Numbered from the stretch's first letter, positions 16,780-26,313 are shown. The stretch: 64,000 nt of DNA from Dactylosporangium vinaceum (GCF_019904175.1 NZ_CP061913.1:4092001-4156000); one strand, 5' to 3'. A program made the numbers and translations. Notes: generated by a model from the sequence alone, not told the origin.

Positions 16780-17582
16780 CCGGCACCCTGCTGCGCCGTC
16801 CGATCTTCCTGGTGGCGCTGGCCTACCTGCTCTTCGTCATCGTCTCGGCCTTCTTCCCGCGGCTGTTCACCGCCGACGACCCCTACGACACGCACCCCGA
16901 GGCGGCGATCCTCCCGCCCGGCGGCGGCCATCTGTTCGGCACCGACAACTACGGCCGCGACCTGTGGACCCGGGTGCTGTACGGCTCGCCGCTGACCATC
17001 CAGGCGACCCTCATCGCCCTGGGCATCGCCCTCGTCGCCGGGCTCACCCTCGGCGTCGTGTCAGGCTTCTTCGGCGGTACCACCGACGCGCTGCTCATGC
17101 GGATCATCGACGTGCTCCTGGCCATCCCCGGCCTGCTGCTGGCCCTGTCGATCGTCACCGCCCTCGGCTACGGCACGATCCCCGTCGCCGTGGCGGTCGG
17201 CGTCGGCATCGTGCCCGGCTTCGCCCGCACCACCCGGGCCGAGGTGCTGCGGGTCAAGACCCTGCCCTACGTCGAGGCGGCCCGGGCGGCCGGCGCCTCC
17301 TGGGCCCGGGTGCTGCTACGCCACATCCTGCCCAACTCCTGGGGACCGGTCGCGGTCCTCGCCGTCCTCGACGGCGGCGTCGCCATCATCGCCATCTCCT
17401 CGCTGAGTTTCCTCGGCTTCGGCGCCGCCCCGCCGGCCGCCGAGTGGGGCACCCTCATCGCCGACGGCCGCAACTACCTCATCACCGCCTGGTGGCTGAG
17501 CCTGCTGCCGGGCCTGTTCGTGGCGCTGCTGGTGCTGAGCCTCAATCACATCTCGAAGACGCTGCAGGAGGTGACGCGATGA
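16776..17582 (+). CDS. ABC transporter permease, DppC type
   Basis: 268-aa inner-membrane permease, partner of the DppB-type protein. It shows the DppC hallmark HLFGTDNYGRDLWTRVLYG near residue 50, a membrane core, the EAA loop YVEAARAAGASWARVLLRHI near 163, and SFLGFGAAPPAAEWGTLIAD near 210. The GTG start follows a good RBS (GAAGGAGG) and overlaps the preceding stop in GTGA. Its stop overlaps the ATPase ATG. It is slightly shorter than usual because the N-terminal cytoplasmic tail is nearly absent. Confidence 0.93.
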   Translation: MTGTLLRRPIFLVALAYLLFVIVSAFFPRLFTADDPYDTHPEAAILPPGGGHLFGTDNYGRDLWTRVLYGSPLTIQATLIALGIALVAGLTLGVVSGFFGGTTDALLMRIIDVLLAIPGLLLALSIVTALGYGTIPVAVAVGVGIVPGFARTTRAEVLRVKTLPYVEAARAAGASWARVLLRHILPNSWGPVAVLAVLDGGVAIIAISSLSFLGFGAAPPAAEWGTLIADGRNYLITAWWLSLLPGLFVALLVLSLNHISKTLQEVTR

Positions 17583-19201
17583 GCGCCGAGCCGCTGGTGC
17601 GCATCGAAGGCCTGGACGTCGGGTACCGCCGCCACCGGCGTCTCACGCCGGCGGTGACCGGCCTGGACCTGACCGTCGGCGCGGGGGAGGTGGTCGCGAT
17701 CGTCGGCGAGTCCGGATCGGGCAAGACGACCACCGCCAACGCCCTCATCGGCCTGCTGCCCCCGACCGGACGGATCACCGCCGGCTCGGCGGTCGTCGAC
17801 GGGGTCCAGATCCGAGGAGCCCGCGAGGGTACGCTGCGCAAGCTGCGCGGCCGCGTCGTCGGGCTCATCCCCCAGGACCCGATGGTCGGGCTGAACCCGA
17901 CCAAGCGGATCGGCGCCCAGGTCGCCGAGGTGTGCGGGGCGCAGGAGGCGGCGCACTTCCTGGAGCAGGCCGGCGTCGCCGACCCCGAACGACGGCTGCG
18001 GCAATACCCGCACGAGCTCTCCGGCGGCCTGCGGCAGCGGGTGCTCATCGCGATCGCCCTCGCGGGCCGCCCGCGGCTCATCATCGCCGACGAGCCGACA
18101 AGCGCCCTGGACGTCACCGTGCAGCGGCGCATCCTGGACCACCTCGGCGGGCTCGTCCGCGGGCAGGGCATCTCACTGCTCATCATCACCCACGACCTGG
18201 CCGTCGCCGCTGACCGCGCCGACCGGGTGGTCGTCATGCAGGACGGCCGCAAGGTCGAGGAGGGCGAACCCGGCACCATCCTCACCACACCCCGCGAGGA
18301 CTACACCCGCCGGCTCATCGCCGCCGCCCCGCGGCTGGCCCACGGCGGCGCCCTCGTGGCCCGCTTCGATGTGCGCGAGCAGGAACCGCCGGAGCCCATC
18401 CTCATCCTGACCGGCGTCAGCAAGACGTTCGCGGTCGGCGACCGGCGGCGTGGGCAGCGCGGCTTCAACGCGCTCGCCGACGTCGACGTGACGGTGCCGC
18501 GCGGCCGCACGCACGCGCTCGTCGGCGAGTCCGGCTGCGGCAAGACCACCACGCTGCGCATCGCGCTCGGGCTCGAGCCGCCCACGAGCGGGTCGATCCT
18601 GCTCGACGGCACCGAGATCGCCGGCCGGAGCTGGCACCAGCTGCGCCCGCTGCGGCGCCGGGCCCAGCTCGTGCACCAGGACCCGTTCGCGGCGCTGGAC
18701 CCTAAGTTCACCGTCCGGCAGTCGATCACCGAACCGCTCGTCGCCTTCCGGGTCGGCGACCGGCGCAGCCGCGAGGCCCGCGCCCGGGAACTGCTCGACC
18801 AGGTCGCCCTGCCCGCCGCCTACCTCGACCGGCGCCCGGTCGAGCTGTCCGGCGGCCAGCGGCAGCGGGTCGCGATCGCCCGCGCCCTGGCTCTGCGCCC
18901 GCCGCTGCTCATGCTCGACGAGCCGGTCTCCGCCCTCGACGTGCTGGTCCAGGAGCAGATCCTCGGGCTGCTGGCCCAGCTGCAGCGGGAGCTGGGCCTG
19001 TCCTACCTGTTCGTCTCGCACGACCTGGCCGTCGTCGCCGAGCTCGCGCACACGGTGTCGGTGATGTCCGAGGGCCGGGTCGTCGAGGAGGGCCCGGTCG
19101 CCGAGGTGTTCACCAGCCCGCGCAGCCGGCACACCCGCGAGCTCATCGACGCCGTCCCCGGCCGGGTCGCCCGCCGGCCTACGGCGGATGTGCATGGCTG
19201 A
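17579..19201 (+). CDS. Double ATPase of the peptide-type ABC importer (DppD-DppF fusion)
   Basis: 540-aa protein with two nucleotide-binding domains. Domain 1: Walker [11 protein letters not shown] near residue 42, signature LSGGLRQR near 147, Walker [12 protein letters not shown] near 169. Domain 2: Walker [11 protein letters not shown] near 315, signature LSGGQRQR near 423, Walker [12 protein letters not shown] near 444. This corresponds to fused DppD and DppF as in YejF-type ATPases. The usual Cys-rich C-terminal tail is missing. The ATG overlaps the previous stop (ATGA). It energises the 14156-17582 importer. Confidence 0.93.
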   Translation: MSAEPLVRIEGLDVGYRRHRRLTPAVTGLDLTVGAGEVVAIVGESGSGKTTTANALIGLLPPTGRITAGSAVVDGVQIRGAREGTLRKLRGRVVGLIPQDPMVGLNPTKRIGAQVAEVCGAQEAAHFLEQAGVADPERRLRQYPHELSGGLRQRVLIAIALAGRPRLIIADEPTSALDVTVQRRILDHLGGLVRGQGISLLIITHDLAVAADRADRVVVMQDGRKVEEGEPGTILTTPREDYTRRLIAAAPRLAHGGALVARFDVREQEPPEPILILTGVSKTFAVGDRRRGQRGFNALADVDVTVPRGRTHALVGESGCGKTTTLRIALGLEPPTSGSILLDGTEIAGRSWHQLRPLRRRAQLVHQDPFAALDPKFTVRQSITEPLVAFRVGDRRSREARARELLDQVALPAAYLDRRPVELSGGQRQRVAIARALALRPPLLMLDEPVSALDVLVQEQILGLLAQLQRELGLSYLFVSHDLAVVAELAHTVSVMSEGRVVEEGPVAEVFTSPRSRHTRELIDAVPGRVARRPTADVHG

Positions 19202-19255
19202 GCGGACCTCGGCACTGCCCACCCAGTTCGCCGACGCCCGGGCAGGAGCACCGTC

Positions 19256-20302
19256 GTGACCGTCAGCCGGCTCGGGTTCAACACCCGCGTCTCGTTCCCC
19301 TCCGGCGCCGCCGCGCGCGGCCTGCGGGAGGGCATCGAGCTGTTCCGCGCGGCCGAGGCCCTCGGATACCAGTCGGGGTGGGCCTACCAGCGCCACTTCG
19401 ACAACTACCTGTCCTCGCCGATCCCGTTCTTCGCCGCGGCCGGCCAGCACACCGAGCGGATCACGCTCGGCAGCGCGGTCATCCCGGCCCGCTACCAGGA
19501 GCCGATCCTGCTCGCCGAGGCCGCGTGCACCGCGGACCTGCTCGTGGGCGGGCGGCTGCAGCTGGCCTTCTCCAGCGGTACCGACGTCTGGGACGCGGTC
19601 TTCGGCGCGGTCGGCACCGACGCCCGCACCGAGGGCCAGCACCGCCTGGCCCGGTTCCTGTCCGCGGTCGCCGGCGAGCCGCTACACACCGTCACCGAGC
19701 GCCGCGGGGTCGGCGGCCCCCCGGTCGGCACGCAGCTGCGGGTGACCCCGCCGAGCCCGGGCCTGCGCGAGCGGATCTGGTACGGCTCCGGCAGCACCGC
19801 CTCCGCCGTCACCGCCGCCCGGCAGGGACTGCGCCTGATCACCGGGACGATCCTGCACGACGTGCCGCCCGGCGTGTCCTTCTCCGCCCATCAGGCCACG
19901 CTGATCGCCGCCTACCGCGAGGCCTGGGGCGCCGCGCACGGCACACCGCCGCCGCCCGTCGCGGTCGCCGCGTCGGTCCTGCCGGGCCCGACGGCCGAGC
20001 TGCGCGAGACGTACGCCGCCTACGACCGGCAGCGTCGCGCCCAGGGCCCGGCCGCATCCCGGCCGCCCGGTGCACTGGAGCCGGCCCCCGAGCCTGCCCT
20101 GCCACCCGGCATGGTGATGAGCCCCGTCCACCACGGCGAACCGGACGCGGTGACCGCGGCGGTCCTGGCCGACCCGGGCCTGCGCGCCGCCGACGAGCTG
20201 GTGCTGTTCCTCCCGCCCGCCTTCGGGCTCGCGGAGAACGTGCGGCTGCTGGAGGACCTGGCCGCGACCGTCGCGCCGGCACTGGGGTGGTCGCCGGGGT
20301 GA
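19256..20302 (+). CDS. LLM-class flavin-dependent oxidoreductase
   Basis: 348-aa luciferase-like protein. The barrel start is LGFNTRVSFPSGAAARGLRE, with LFRAAEALGYQSGWAYQRHF near 29. The ERITLGSAVIPARYQEPILL strand is near 66 and GRLQLAFSSGTDVWD near 98. It is more divergent from the SsuD-like paralogs here and is shortened after residue 240 by a Pro-rich stretch. The GTG follows an AGGAG-containing leader 54 bases after the transporter ATPase, so it is the last gene of that operon. FMN or F420 dependence cannot be decided. It is convergent with the quinone-oxidoreductase-like gene. Confidence 0.8.
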   Translation: MTVSRLGFNTRVSFPSGAAARGLREGIELFRAAEALGYQSGWAYQRHFDNYLSSPIPFFAAAGQHTERITLGSAVIPARYQEPILLAEAACTADLLVGGRLQLAFSSGTDVWDAVFGAVGTDARTEGQHRLARFLSAVAGEPLHTVTERRGVGGPPVGTQLRVTPPSPGLRERIWYGSGSTASAVTAARQGLRLITGTILHDVPPGVSFSAHQATLIAAYREAWGAAHGTPPPPVAVAASVLPGPTAELRETYAAYDRQRRAQGPAASRPPGALEPAPEPALPPGMVMSPVHHGEPDAVTAAVLADPGLRAADELVLFLPPAFGLAENVRLLEDLAATVAPALGWSPG

Positions 20303-20314
20303 GGCCGCGGGTGA

Positions 20315-21364
20315 TCAGCCCGGCGCGACGGTCAGCACGATCTTGCCCTGCCGGTGGCCTCCTTCGGCGTGCCGGTGGGCTGCGGCGGCTTCGGCGAGGG
20401 GGTAGGTGGCGTCGATCCCGACCCGCAGGCGCCCGTCGTCGAGCAGCTCGGCGAGCCGGGCCAGCTGGGCGCCGTCGGAGCGGACCTGACCCGACCGGAA
20501 GCGGATGCCGCGGGCGGCGGCCTCGTCGGGGTGGAAGTCGGCGTGGAAGATCGGGCTGATCGTCCCGCCGTCGCGCACGGCCGGCAGCAGGCGGTAGGCC
20601 TCGGGGCCGCCGACGGTGTCGAAGAGGTGGTCGACCTCGTGGACCACCTCGGCCGGGCGCTGCCGGCTGTAGTCCACGAACCGGTGAGCGCCGAGCTCCC
20701 CCAGGAAGGTCTCGTGCCGGCCCGAGGCGACCGCGACCACCGTGGCGCCTTCCAGCCGGGTGAGCTGGGTCAGGAAGTGCCCGACGCCGCCCGCCGCGCC
20801 GTTGACCAGCACGGTGCGGCCGGCCAGGGCCGTGCCGACCGGTGCGTCGGCGCCGGGCGCGAGCGGAGTGAAGTCGCGCGGTTCGGCCCCGGTGACGCCG
20901 GTGCCGAGGCCGCCGTACAGCTGCTGGTATGCGGTGAGCCCGGCCATCGGCACGCCGGCGGCGGCCACGTGGCTCACGCCGGCGGGCTTGGCGGCGAGGT
21001 GGTCCTCGGGGGCGGTGGCGTACTCGGCGTAGGACCGTGCGCCGTTGCCCAGTGACGGGAAGCGCACCATGCCGAAGACGGCGTCGCCGATCCGCCAGCG
21101 GGTCACCTCGGGGGTCACCGCCACCACGACGCCGGAGAGGTCCGAGCCGGGAATCGAGGGAAGGGGGAGCCTGGGGCGCAGGTGCGGCGGGATGGCGGCG
21201 AAGCCGCTGCGGGCGTACCAGTCGGGCGGGTTGATCCCGGCCGCGTGCACCTGGATCAGCACCTCGCCGGGGGCCGGCGCGGGCACCGGTACCGCCTCGT
21301 AGGTCAACACCTCCGGGCCGCCCTGCCGGTGGTAGCGGATCGCCATCATCGTGCCGCCGTGCAT
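20315..21364 (-). CDS. Zinc-free MDR-family NADPH:quinone oxidoreductase-like protein
   Basis: 349-aa medium-chain dehydrogenase/reductase. The GroES-like N-terminus runs from GGPEVLTYEAVPVPAPAPGE and IPGSDLSGVVVAVTPEVTRW. The nucleotide-binding AAGGVGHFLTQL motif lies near residue 190, and HLFDTVGGPEAY near 237 is typical of quinone oxidoreductases. No catalytic zinc ligands are seen. The start chosen is the ATG preceded by GGAGG (minus strand, about 21365-21375); the longer frame would cross the operator region. It is divergent from a TetR gene with twin palindromes between, so it is the probable TetR target, reducing an alpha,beta-unsaturated or quinone-like compound. Confidence 0.87.
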   Translation of the reverse strand: MHGGTMMAIRYHRQGGPEVLTYEAVPVPAPAPGEVLIQVHAAGINPPDWYARSGFAAIPPHLRPRLPLPSIPGSDLSGVVVAVTPEVTRWRIGDAVFGMVRFPSLGNGARSYAEYATAPEDHLAAKPAGVSHVAAAGVPMAGLTAYQQLYGGLGTGVTGAEPRDFTPLAPGADAPVGTALAGRTVLVNGAAGGVGHFLTQLTRLEGATVVAVASGRHETFLGELGAHRFVDYSRQRPAEVVHEVDHLFDTVGGPEAYRLLPAVRDGGTISPIFHADFHPDEAAARGIRFRSGQVRSDGAQLARLAELLDDGRLRVGIDATYPLAEAAAAHRHAEGGHRQGKIVLTVAPG

Positions 21365-21388
21365 CGTCGCCTCCGCGTCGCTACTATG

Positions 21389-21427
21389 TGGAGCACTGCT
21401 CCAAATAGCATGCGGAGCAGTGCTCCA
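21389..21427. promoter_or_regulatory. Tandem palindromes, candidate TetR operator
   Basis: TGGAGCACTGCTCCA at 21389-21403 and GGAGCAGTGCTCC at 21414-21426 are near-identical palindromes with 24-25 base centre-to-centre spacing. They fill the divergent promoter between the MDR gene and the TetR gene. Such twin sites fit cooperative TetR dimers. Confidence 0.75.
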
Positions 21428-21455
21428 TATTGTCAACCGCAAGAGAGGACGACGC

Positions 21456-22061
21456 TTGGCCGCATCTGACGCGCGTGCGCCCCGGGCGGACGCGCAGCGC
21501 AACTACGAGCGCATCCTCGCCGTCGCCCGCACCGTGATCGAGGAACAGGGCACCCAGGCATCCCTCCGCGACGTCGCGCGCCGCGCCGGCGTCGGGCTGG
21601 GCACGCTCTACCGGCACTTCCCGAGCCGCGACGCGCTGCTGGAGGCGCTGCTGCGCCGCCGGTTCGACGACCTCGCCGCGCGGGCCGACGTGCTGGGCGG
21701 CAGCTGTCCACCGCACGAGGCCCTGGCGCGGTGGCTCGACGAGTTCGTCGCGGGCGCCGGACGGTACCGCGGCCTGCCGGCATCCATCATGGCGACACTG
21801 CGCGCCGACGACTCACCCCTGCACGCTTCGTGCCTGGCCATGCGCCGCTCCGTGGGCGCGCTGCTGCAGCAGGCGCAGACCGCCGGGCAGGTCCGGCCGG
21901 ACGTCACCGCCGTCGACGTGTTCGCCCTCGCCAACGCGGTCGGCTGGATCGCCGAGCAGGACCCGGCGCTGACCGCCCGCCGCGAGCACCTGCTCGCCCT
22001 CGTCCTGGACGGACTCGGGCATTCGGCCGCAACGTCACGGCCGCTCGACACCCCGGGCTGA
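21456..22061 (+). CDS. TetR/AcrR-family transcriptional regulator
   Basis: 201-aa TetR regulator. The N-terminal HTH is ASLRDVARRAGVGLGTLYRH, followed by FPSRDALLEALL. The C-terminal ligand domain is helical with no recognisable subfamily. The start chosen is TTG at 21456 because AGAGGACGACGC lies directly before it and the conserved domain starts soon after; the frame is open upstream through the operators. Probably autoregulates and represses the divergent MDR reductase. Ligand unknown. Confidence 0.87.
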   Translation: MAASDARAPRADAQRNYERILAVARTVIEEQGTQASLRDVARRAGVGLGTLYRHFPSRDALLEALLRRRFDDLAARADVLGGSCPPHEALARWLDEFVAGAGRYRGLPASIMATLRADDSPLHASCLAMRRSVGALLQQAQTAGQVRPDVTAVDVFALANAVGWIAEQDPALTARREHLLALVLDGLGHSAATSRPLDTPG

Positions 22062-22111
22062 CGCTGAAGCCCGGCGCCGGCTACCCCCGGCCACCGCGCA
22101 GGCGGTGACGG

Positions 22112-23173
22112 TCATCGGCGCGTGGTCTCCTGCAGCAGTGGCAGCAGCTGATTGCCCTGGCGGCGGATCTCGCGCAGGTAGGGGGTGTCGGACAGGACGA
22201 AGTGGGTGATGCCGAGGTCGGCGTAGCGGTGCAGTGATCTGGCTACGTCTGCGGCTGAGCCGACCAGCCAGGTGGTGGCGGCGCCGCCTCCGCCGTAGCG
22301 GCCGGGGGTGGTGTAGAGGTTGTCGTCGAGGACCTCGCCGCGAGCTGTGAGGTCGAGCAGGCGCTGCTGGCCGACCGGGGCACCTCGGTAGCGCTGCGAG
22401 GGGGCGGTGTCCTGGGTCCGGGCCATTGCGGCGACTTTCGCCTCGGCGTCGGCCCAGGCCTGTTCGGTGGTGTCGCGTACGAGGGTGGTGATGCGCAGGC
22501 CGAACTGCAGCGGTGGGTGGGCGCGGCCGAGTGCGGCGCTGAGGGCGCGGAGCCGTTCGATGCGTTCCTGCACGCCGTCGAGCGGCTCGCCCCAGAACAG
22601 CTGGACGTCGGCTTCGGTGGCGGCGACGTGTTCGGCGGCCGGTGACGCGCCCCCGAAGTACAGTATCGGGGGCCGTTCGCTGCGTAGTGCGACGGTGGAG
22701 TCGGTGACGGTGAAGTGTGCGCCCGTGTAGGTGACGTGCTCCTCGGTCCACAGGCGTCGGACGAGTTGCATGAACTCCTTCGTCCGGGCGTAGCGGTGGG
22801 CCTGGTCGCCTTCGGTGTCGCCGTAGGCGGCGAGGTCGTCCTGGCCGGAGACGATGTTGACGCGGACCCGGCCGTCGGTGAGGTGGTGCAGGGTGGCGGC
22901 CGCGGCGGCGAAGTTCGCGGGCCGCCAGTAGCCGGGCCGGATCGCGATCAGGGGCTCGAAGGTGGTGGTGCGGGCGGCGAGCGCGGTGGCGACGGTGAAG
23001 GTGTCGGGCCGTCCCCAGCCGGCGCCGAGTAGTGCGCCGCGCCATCCGTGGTCCTCCAGCGCCCGGGCCTGCTCGGTCAGGGTGTCGAGGCTGTTGTGGC
23101 CGGCGGTGACCGGTTCGCCACGGTGGCCGGGCGCGGACTGGTTGGGGATGTACCAGAGGAACTCGAGGCTCAT
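22112..23173 (-). CDS. LLM-class alkanesulfonate monooxygenase-like (SsuD family)
   Basis: 353-aa luciferase-like monooxygenase, the most SsuD-like in the window. It has an N-terminal strand LEFLWYIPNQ, FEPLIAIRPGYWRPANFA near residue 71, and GRVRVNIVSGQDDLAAYGD near 100. RYARTKEFMQLVRRLWTEEH near 127, PPILYFGGASPAAEHVAATE and DVQLFWGEPLDGVQERIERL follow. SsuD uses FMNH2 and O2 to release sulfite from alkanesulfonates. Last gene of a five-gene overlapping leftward operon (27497 to 22112), joined by ATGA to the NtaA-like gene. Exact substrate is not predictable. Confidence 0.88.
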   Translation of the reverse strand: MSLEFLWYIPNQSAPGHRGEPVTAGHNSLDTLTEQARALEDHGWRGALLGAGWGRPDTFTVATALAARTTTFEPLIAIRPGYWRPANFAAAAATLHHLTDGRVRVNIVSGQDDLAAYGDTEGDQAHRYARTKEFMQLVRRLWTEEHVTYTGAHFTVTDSTVALRSERPPILYFGGASPAAEHVAATEADVQLFWGEPLDGVQERIERLRALSAALGRAHPPLQFGLRITTLVRDTTEQAWADAEAKVAAMARTQDTAPSQRYRGAPVGQQRLLDLTARGEVLDDNLYTTPGRYGGGGAATTWLVGSAADVARSLHRYADLGITHFVLSDTPYLREIRRQGNQLLPLLQETTRR

Positions 23174-24522
23174 CGGTGCTCCTGCCGGTCGCGGCGTCCG
23201 CCCCGGACGTCACCGGCCGCCGGTCGCAGCCCGAGGTGTTCGCGCAGCGTCGTGCCGGTGTAGACGGTCCGGTAGAGGCCGCGCTCCTGCAGGGCCGGCA
23301 CCAGCTGCTCAACGATGTCGTCGAGGCCGTGCGGCACCAGGTAGGGCGAGACGTTGAAGCCGTCGATCGCGCCCTCGCGGACGAACCGGCCGAACTTGTC
23401 GGCCAGCCCGGCCGGGGTGCCCACGTGGCCGCGGGTGCGCTGGCCGAGGTTGATGACCGTGTCCCGCAGCGACCAGCCGTTGGCGTCGGCCTGCTCGCGC
23501 CATTGCCGCACGATGGCGTCGGCGTCGCGGACCCGGGCCGAGCCGAACGCACCGCTGTCGTCGGGCGGGAGCGGGTCGACCTTGGGCAGCGGGCCGTCGG
23601 GGTCGTGGTCGCTGAGGTCGCGGCTCCACACCAGGCTGGCCTGGGCGAGCGCGGTGGCCGGGGTGATCTGCTCCCGCCGTACCCACGCTGCCTTCTCTTC
23701 CGCCTCGGCCTCGGTCGCGCCGATGACGATCGACGTGCCGGGCAGGATGCGGATGTCGTCCTCGGGCCGGCCGGCGGCGCGCAGCCGGGCCCGGATGTCC
23801 GCGGCGAACGCCAGTGCGTCGTCGAAGTCGGTGCCGTGGGCGGAGAAGATGACGTCGGCGTTGCGGGCGGCGAAGTCACGGCCCGCGCCGGAGTCGCCGG
23901 CCTGGAAGATGACCGGATGGCCCTGGCGGCTGCGCGGCAGCGAGGGCCGCACGTCGATGCTGAACTGCGAGCTGCGCACGCGTACCAGGTCGCCCTGGCC
24001 GTCCCAGATCGCGCGGGCGGCGGCCAGGAACTGCTCGGCCCGCACGTAGCGCTCGGCGTGGTCGAGGTAGCCACCGCGGCGGAAGTTCTCGCCGGTCCAG
24101 GCGTTGTCGGTGGTGACCACGTTCCACCCGGCGCGACCGTCGCTGAGCAGGTCCAGGCCGGCGAGCCGCCGGGCCAGGTCGGCCGGCTCGTTGAAGGTGG
24201 TGTTGGTCGTGGAGACCAGGCCGATCCGGTCCGTCTGGGCGGCGAGCGCGGCCAGCTGGGTGACAGCGTCCGGCCGCCCGGCCACGTCGAGGTCGTGGAT
24301 GCGCCCGCCGACCTCGCGCAGCCGCAGCCCTTCGCCGAGGAAGAACGCGTCGAACAGGCCCCGCTCGGCGGTCTGGGCGACCCGCCGGTAGGAGTCCGGA
24401 TGGATCTGAGAGCCACTGGCCGGGTCTGACCAGATCGTCCAGTGGTTCACGCCCTGGAAGAAGACGCCGAGGTGCAGCTGGGCGTCCGGGCGGGGTACGT
24501 CGGCCGGGTCGGTGCGGGTCAT
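23170..24522 (-). CDS. NtaA/SnaA/DszA-type FMN-dependent monooxygenase
   Basis: 450-aa luciferase-like monooxygenase of the NtaA/SnaA/SoxA(DszA)/DmoA family. Diagnostic segments: LGVFFQGVNHWTIWSDPASG near residue 18, FDAFFLGEGL, a second AERGLFD helix, DLLSDGRAGWNVVTTDNAWT near 130, HPVIFQAGDSGAGRDFAARN near 215, and a late VPHGLDDIVEQLVPALQERG. Family members attack sulfones, dimethyl sulfide, nitrilotriacetate and similar substrates using reduced FMN from a partner. Flanked by SsuD-like and other luciferase-like genes with ATGA overlaps on both sides. A C-S or C-N bond-cleaving role is inferred. Confidence 0.9.
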   Translation of the reverse strand: MTRTDPADVPRPDAQLHLGVFFQGVNHWTIWSDPASGSQIHPDSYRRVAQTAERGLFDAFFLGEGLRLREVGGRIHDLDVAGRPDAVTQLAALAAQTDRIGLVSTTNTTFNEPADLARRLAGLDLLSDGRAGWNVVTTDNAWTGENFRRGGYLDHAERYVRAEQFLAAARAIWDGQGDLVRVRSSQFSIDVRPSLPRSRQGHPVIFQAGDSGAGRDFAARNADVIFSAHGTDFDDALAFAADIRARLRAAGRPEDDIRILPGTSIVIGATEAEAEEKAAWVRREQITPATALAQASLVWSRDLSDHDPDGPLPKVDPLPPDDSGAFGSARVRDADAIVRQWREQADANGWSLRDTVINLGQRTRGHVGTPAGLADKFGRFVREGAIDGFNVSPYLVPHGLDDIVEQLVPALQERGLYRTVYTGTTLREHLGLRPAAGDVRGGRRDRQEHR

Positions 24523-25580
24523 GCGCGGCCTCCGGTGGCGGCGAAGCGGCTCTGCGGCCGGGGCAGTCCGAGCGTGGTGCGCAGGGTCGTGCCCGGCCGC
24601 GGCCGGGCGACGAGGCCGGCCCGGACCAGGGCGGGCACCACGAACCGCGACAGGACGGCGAGGTCCTCGCCGAGCACCAGCGGGTGGATGCGCACGCCGT
24701 GCAGCCCGGCCGCCGCGAGGTCCCGCAGCAGGATCGTCAGGCCGTTGGGGCCGCCGGTGTACCGCAGCCGCCCGGTCGAGGGCCAGGAGGTGTACGCATC
24801 GAGCTGCGCCACCCGCTCGGCACCGTCACGGGTGTCCGTGTCCAGCGCGACCTCCAGCTCGGCGAAGGCCAGCGGCGTGCCCGACGCGGCCGCGGTCCGG
24901 CGCACCGCGTCGACGTCGGCCCCGCCGATGAGGGCCACGTCCACCTCCGCATCCGCCACCAGCCCGCGCGGCGCGATGACCACCGGCTGCCCCTGCGGCG
25001 GGCGCGGCACGATCGCCGGCCCTTTGATCGAGTAGGTGGCGCCGGTGAAGTCGACGTAATGCAGCCGGTCGCGGTCGAGGTAACGCCCGGTGGCCACGTC
25101 ACGGACGACGGCGTCGTCCTCCCACGAGTCCCATAGGGCGCGCACGACCCGGACCGCGTCGACGGCCTCCTGCAGCGGGTCGGCGGTCGCGCGGCCCCAC
25201 GCGGCCGCGGCCTCGGGCCGGGCGCTGGCCGACACGACCCAGCCGGCCCGGCCCGAAGCGATGTGGTCGACCGAGGCGAGCTGGGTCGAGACGTGGAAGG
25301 GCTCGCTGTAGGTCGTCGAGACCACCGGCGCGACACCGAGGACGGTGGTGGCGGCGGCGACGAAACCGGCCCGCTCGACCGCCCCGATCCGCCCGGGTCC
25401 GGCCTCGGGCGGCAGCAGGTCGTCGTCGATGGTGACAAGCGTGAAGCCGGCCCGCTCGGCGACCTCGGCGACGTGGCGCAGGTGGCGCGGGCCGACGAGC
25501 GTATCCGGCGGCGCGGCCGTGCGCCAGGCGGCGGGGTGGGCGCCGCCGCCGTCGATCTCGACGGCGAGCACGAAGGGCAT
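24519..25580 (-). CDS. LLM-class flavin-dependent oxidoreductase
   Basis: 353-aa luciferase-like protein. The start ATG at 25580 is preceded by AAGGAG. Features: N-terminal FVLAVEIDGGG, RAGFTLVTIDDDLLPP near residue 52, VSTTYSEPFHVSTQLASVDH near 90, ASGRAGWVVSASARPEAAAA near 110, and a C-terminal PLVLGEDLAVLSRFVVPALV typical of NtaA-like enzymes. The product is related to the NtaA branch but shorter. It lies between the GNAT gene (4-base gap) and the NtaA-like gene (ATGA overlap). An open frame extends far upstream but is out of phase with the acetyltransferase and not coding. Confidence 0.83.
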   Translation of the reverse strand: MPFVLAVEIDGGGAHPAAWRTAAPPDTLVGPRHLRHVAEVAERAGFTLVTIDDDLLPPEAGPGRIGAVERAGFVAAATTVLGVAPVVSTTYSEPFHVSTQLASVDHIASGRAGWVVSASARPEAAAAWGRATADPLQEAVDAVRVVRALWDSWEDDAVVRDVATGRYLDRDRLHYVDFTGATYSIKGPAIVPRPPQGQPVVIAPRGLVADAEVDVALIGGADVDAVRRTAAASGTPLAFAELEVALDTDTRDGAERVAQLDAYTSWPSTGRLRYTGGPNGLTILLRDLAAAGLHGVRIHPLVLGEDLAVLSRFVVPALVRAGLVARPRPGTTLRTTLGLPRPQSRFAATGGRA

Positions 25581-25584
25581 CGGG

Positions 25585-26313
25585 CTACTCCTTCCGGCCG
25601 GTGGCCGAGACCGTCGCATAGGCGTCGGCGGTGCTGCGCAGGCCCGCGAACCGGACGCTGCGGCGCAGCTGGAAGCCCAGCGCGCGGTACAGCCGGATGG
25701 CGGTGACGTTCTGCGCGGAGGTGTGCAGAAACGGGGTTTCGCCCCGGGCGCGGATGTTGTGGGCCACGGCGCGGACCAGCGCGGTGGCCAGGCCGCGGCC
25801 GCGGAAGGCCGGGTCGGTGCAGACCGCGCTGATCTCCGTCCAGCCGGGTGGGTGCAGCCGCTCGCCGGCCATGGCGACGAGCGCGCCCCTGTGCCGGATG
25901 CCGAGGTAGGTGCCGAGCCGGTAGGTGGCCGGGGCGAAGGGCCCGGGCCGGGTGCGCTCGACCAGGTCCAGCATCTCCGGCCCGTCGGCGGCGCCGAGGA
26001 CGACCGCGCCGGGCGCCGGCCTCGACTCGAAGGCGTCGGTGGCGACGAACTGCACACCCTCGCCGTCGAACTCCACGGCCCACCCGGGCGGGGGATCGAA
26101 GCGGGGCCCGGTGAGCATCGCCGGCCCGCCCGGTCCGACCAGGGCCCGCAGATCGGCCCAGGCCTGCTCGTCCGGCTCGGGCGGCAGGGCGGCGATGATC
26201 GAGACGTCGGCGGGGTAGCGGCGGGCCCGGCCGGTACCCTCGGCGAAGTGGGTGTGCGGGCCGGTGAGCGAGGCCCAGGCGGCCTCGTCGAGAGGGTGGC
26301 GCGCAGCGCTCAT
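25585..26313 (-). CDS. GNAT-family N-acetyltransferase
   Basis: 242-aa protein with a C-terminal GNAT domain. The acetyl-CoA loop TDPAFRGRGLATALVRAVAH lies near residue 165, followed by PFLHTSAQNVTAIRLYRALG and FQLRRSVRF. The N-terminal 100 residues form a less conserved domain, as in FR47-like/DUF4081-type acetyltransferases. The ATG overlaps the stop of the upstream monooxygenase (ATGA). Its place in a monooxygenase operon suggests N-acetylation of an amine or amino-acid-like substrate or product, perhaps S-substituted cysteine; that is inference. Confidence 0.87.
   Translation of the reverse strand: MSAARHPLDEAAWASLTGPHTHFAEGTGRARRYPADVSIIAALPPEPDEQAWADLRALVGPGGPAMLTGPRFDPPPGWAVEFDGEGVQFVATDAFESRPAPGAVVLGAADGPEMLDLVERTRPGPFAPATYRLGTYLGIRHRGALVAMAGERLHPPGWTEISAVCTDPAFRGRGLATALVRAVAHNIRARGETPFLHTSAQNVTAIRLYRALGFQLRRSVRFAGLRSTADAYATVSATGRKE

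Noticed and set aside
22070-22095. Possible hairpin between the convergent TetR and SsuD-like genes
   Set aside because: The stem is imperfect and short; the local GC richness makes such pairings likely by chance.
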